NCBI GenBank assembly: GCA_002256345.1
Contig: NKIY01000007.1
Location: 34,490-98,489, forward strand
Origin: Bradyrhizobiaceae bacterium PARB1
GTDB lineage: Bacteria > Pseudomonadota > Alphaproteobacteria > Rhizobiales > Xanthobacteraceae
Length of the DNA stretch: 64,000 nt
Direction: 5' to 3'
Of the stretch, positions 63,401 through 64,000 are shown in pieces. The translations under genes and the position numbers were made by a program. The notes beneath the pieces were generated by a model, which worked only from the letters and a program-made list of their open reading frames with translations, made no database searches and was not told where the DNA came from. Position 1 is the first letter of the stretch. Each line of letters begins with the position of its first letter.

Positions 63401-64000
63401 TTTCCCGTCGATGAATGTCGCGGCCACGCGGCCGGTGAGCGCGATGGTCTGGCCAGGATCGACGGTGATATGCGCGCCTTGCGATACCGCAATCGTGCCA
63501 CCGCTCCGCACATCGACCGACGACAGCGTGATGCTCGCGCCGTTACGCTGGGTCAAAACTCCCGCGCGCGGATCCTCGGGATAGAGCGGCGGCATCCACA
63601 ATTCGAGCGCTGCGGATGGACTGGCGCCGGTCGGCACCGCCATGGCGGCAGCCGTGAAGCGATAGGCGGGCATGGTGACATCGAGCGCAACATTCTTGCC
63701 GACGACGACACCATGGTGGCCGTTGACTTCATAGTTTGAAAAACCGCTCGCAAGGACGCCGGGATCGAGCCGCATCGGTGCCTGAACCGCGACATCGCGC
63801 AGCAGCGTTGTGCCGAACGGCAAAACGGTGCCGGCCGGAAGCAATGAGTCCGTCAGCGCGGGGCTGCCCGCAGCGATCGTCCTCAACGTCGGAGAAATCG
63901 GAATGCCGCCATCAAAAACACCCTGAGGAACGACGAAGCCCGTTGGCAGCGTGTTTCCGTTGTTCGACGAAGCTCGACTATTAAACATATAGTAGATGCG
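54449..64000 (-). CDS. Filamentous-haemagglutinin-type giant exoprotein (TpsA/DUF3739), C-terminal 3183 residues
   Basis: The frame is open from the right edge (before ATG 63988) to TGA 54449, so the N-terminal secretion domain lies outside the window. The visible part is a very long right-handed beta-helix built from short repeats with G, S, N and V in turns (for example LVISAGRSIMGDQFGYTSRL and repeated PAGTVL-type units). Near residues 2790-2900 the DUF3739 haemagglutinin-family region appears (RIFLRQVYYTETREAGREYN, then GDIVLFGGSGVRTNFGGHIE). The last 60 residues are charged and helical (DERRQRRSEVDSYDPNSAVH). It is a surface adhesin or two-partner-secretion exoprotein; its TpsB transporter is not visible. 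Domain homology is strong, exact function unknown. Confidence 0.85.
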   Translation of the reverse strand, partial: RIYYMFNSRASSNNGNTLPTGFVVPQGVFDGGIPISPTLRTIAAGSPALTDSLLPAGTVLPFGTTLLRDVAVQAPMRLDPGVLASGFSNYEVNGHHGVVVGKNVALDVTMPAYRFTAAAMAVPTGASPSAALELWMPPLYPEDPRAGVLTQRNGASITLSSVDVRSGGTIAVSQGAHITVDPGQTIALTGRVAATFIDGKLTAPGGKIVINQDFLETLVGAVNRFNTKAIWIGDNAVLDVSSRAATAVDSSGRTYGWVRDGGTISIGGALDWEASGIAKSSDAFVIVRPGAVLDASGDRAVFDFPTGEGRGATRAAEVASNGGTITLSSHRGVYLDGTMRAAAGGAGAAGGTLAIALESPLYARANLDQAVMIPRELTLVQTAGTSGLASNLKPNERDAALVYGRGRIGVDQIARGQFANVALYSSGLITFEDKVALDLSQSLRFYAGAYGLADNAGKSAQVSLAAPYVRLANVSGDPGTDNNFTMPLVHFGGSYATGNSARASVGLLAVTADLIDIRDLVGFGIRQTIQVPGSSSLSIDRRSFDKVQLTSRGDLRLLRAVDKINLTNESGIMSAGDISLTAAQIYPVTGAKGIILAGSPSAKTGFPAWTLGRELTISRYAGSDPAAPLSAFGSLTLLAPSIEQGGVVRAPLGNLSIGYGVDYTTPGTDVHFLPGSITSVSGAGLVLPYGGTVDDVKYLYDGKELVFADASGVNQVNYKPGITVSGIQIDVQAGALLDLSGGGDLLGAAFVTGRGGSVDVLKTALANANPAYRLSDKNNRVYAIVPGYAGYAPSAPEAGAGDPAIGQQITIPAGVPGLAAATYTLMPSTYATVPGAYRVEIGATNPLLSTVVPVYGATYLAPGIIGTANTGIRNALPNTVLITSGTGVRQHSSYHETSYNDFVLIDAQQRGVLRAPLTSDGKTLDLVFGDGAGMGQKPALSFSGKALFGATPDSLGFAGGASVALTTNDPWSIAELEIMAPGARSNITAGTPGASILSDQINAINAPSLTIQGGTSKLIVRSGAYLTAARVALTSTLLDEFYGTPGGGIVVEQGATIDTVGRGHVGRSADDGYLNQVAMALIVSNDRLNVRVTGAAGSPFEIGTCASGNCSGETRLVSEGSIVIAAPASFEMTDEVSYGTRNLVLATSSINLGENAALEQAAAAGALPPGLTMNQTVLANLLRGNTALNAPAVEALLLSATRSVNVFGSVRLDTTAAGASALKRLVMGTPAIYGYGAAGDTATIATGEFVWASVFADQLSSTIPAVPASGSAAIADRLGNGVLDIVADRIVVGYGVNARPDSTVRVDRTTAGFDALNLRARESVVFEGNNTIGVYQAQGAYVAGKGFDYSGGSLTIASPLITSEAGAVTAIKVGGAISLVRFDGANGAPDYDALGGELRFSGSSALIDTRIALHSGKLTFDITGDIRLGDRSYIDLSGREVTLFDVKKYSWGGDLSLISASGNILQSGGSVIDLSARNNSGGTLDVVATDGTGGQVSLAGTILGGSSGVYDAGGTLAPFDAAEISVKARLLDDFAGLNARLNAGNVTGARSFHVKQGDLVVNDGVKARRVAIYADGGSLTVNGNIDASGFQVGEIRLGARDDLIVNGLLDAHGAGVRVDSYGKVIESPNRAIIDLTSRGGTLQIASGAAFDLRTGTEIAGYGSLSLGTLTLNARRVGGTGGLGGVDSAGDGANDVALSVTGVPVIRGARMVAVNAFRMYDDAPLASAPDVTGNTPQIITQAYLDGIDLQNIAFMTAVQGNTGLSARLAALGNAHLRPGVEVTSNAVTNPGGGLTVLGDIDLSGYRYGPNANRTDAVLRGYGEAGALVIRGAGGLTIHGSINDGFARPQLTPDDNGWILAGYSGPNGNQTNVTPFGQDVVVPVDGLTLDLGTKFAAGAILNYNLPTKGGQLPAGTILAATATLAETLIIPAGTVLAAPVFRADDSVAYPAGTVVSQGLTLDPGIKLGAGIRLPSQVTVGPMVWPKGVPLPITFEVSEQIRLSMGALIPSMTEVRLVGGSTQLRPTTNGRQGLNWAVAPMLGLGSTSWDMRLVAGADLSAVDTRMIRAASLDNLTLADTHNTGTISGSGAAARFVPERLLLSVLRTGAGDLELLAGGDIDIRSPFGVYTAGVNTSLGARDSGFNQPRGRYDNGSVLVTPNTDMEAALSDYQAWYPDHGGNLLISAGRSIMGDQFGYTSRLSSSLVGPYNSGDVGNWLWRQGSGSAITGANAIPTSWWINFGTYASTGPEQFGVTSVLGFVGFGALGGGNVAIRAGHDAGIVDGKGSGSPAATSQFFPRSQAIVAAVGSTGRVTDHGDLILTGGGDLTLRLGGAWNPGLAGTLQSTANGSAFQNANLNGNLINLRGSVDFESAAAGAISLRYPNAFEWTNPYFSDPLTATRAVAYGGLTITLGDATSYLNTRGDLVLGLAADPGRSAQTNSAAFSYNGTSYGHGGVSWFSLWTDRAAINLFAAGGNLSPTEAINMNGATTSDGRNVYPSILRAVAPYGSFYYGFSADNNIRPAANLAQSLLLAPSPDGQLEFLAGESIFAGKYSVNISGADSRLPTPFSPAFAGWTGSDLITPVFSNALISNGSYQAGTGYDPSGGVSATSGYKYPLFAFGPSSILNGVIGGLREPSRFYAVNGDIMNLRSGEHIVFRNSNIPWYESGGPIYIRAGRDILGVGTAPGEMISPSFGSGQTPTSTGGLIVHGNASDVSVVSAGRDIRKFNMEIAGPGALEISAGRSILQEDQGSVVSLGAIAVGDARLGASVTFMAGMANEVRWDQLRARYLDPANLADPARPLADQPGKAVKVYTSELQNWLRTQYGFEGTVAEALAYFDALVPERQRIFLRQVYYTETREAGREYNNPASSRFGSYLRGREAIATLFPDRDANGNVIDRSGDIVLFGGSGVRTNFGGHIEMMAPGGQIVLGLDGVRPPATAGLITQGQGDIRLFSEGSLLLGLSRIMTTFGGDIFAWSERGDINAGRGARTTVVYTPPKRTMDKYGNVQLAPQVPSTGAGIVTDAPIPEVPAGNIDLIAPLGTIDAGEAGIRVSGNINLAALQILNAANIQVQGTATGIPTVQAPSISAALTTSNATAASQQTATPNQGSGNERPSVIIVEVLGYGGGSDGSDSPTPDERRQRRSEVDSYDPNSAVHMLGNGKLNDEQKRRLTKEEQDRLRALANR

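Overview
The window reads as the chromosome of an alphaproteobacterium of the Bradyrhizobium/Rhodopseudomonas group (Nitrobacteraceae). The evidence is high GC with strong third-position GC bias, an alphaproteobacterial porin of the PF02530 type, a single long Rsh enzyme near rpoZ, GGAAC-N16-CGTT promoters of the EcfG general-stress type, and many palindromic intergenic repeats of the kind common in Bradyrhizobium. The genus is an inference; no marker gene here settles the species.

Layout. 0-6 kb: the edge of an unknown gene, two small membrane proteins, and an HME-type RND metal efflux pair (adaptor plus pump) without a linked outer-membrane channel. 6-14.8 kb: an exported alkaline-phosphatase-superfamily enzyme behind a possible Pho box, a 1-Cys peroxiredoxin, a CPD photolyase, a DMT exporter, an IS481 scar joined to a broken acetyltransferase, small secreted or membrane proteins (one of 40 aa with an EcfG-type promoter), and tRNA-Arg(UCG). 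15-18.2 kb: a sterol-desaturase-like hydroxylase, an AraC regulator and a divergent alkane hydroxylase alkB. 18-27 kb: a methyltransferase, a MaoC-like hydratase, a divergent folD, a VOC protein, a GrlR-like protein, a 5'-deleted MFS transporter, and small secreted proteins. 27-37 kb: a large PAS/HAMP histidine kinase, a DMT exporter, NUDIX and DapA-family genes, and a thiolase-DUF35-MaoC-SDR operon that looks like a beta-oxidation or retro-aldol module.

37-50 kb is a housekeeping block: a 6S RNA gene, rsh, rpoZ, a NYN-domain protein, a family-5-like uracil-DNA glycosylase, a thiol peroxidase, smpB, mscL, dapA, a soluble lytic transglycosylase and a major porin.

50.2-64 kb looks like an integrated element. 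It starts at tRNA-Ser(GCU), followed by a tyrosine recombinase, three unrecognised and less GC-rich genes separated by strong hairpins, and then the C-terminal 3183 residues of a giant filamentous-haemagglutinin-type exoprotein that runs off the right edge.

Long open frames lying antisense to true genes are common here because of the GC bias; they were left out. Function calls come from sequence motifs and family knowledge; no database search was run.
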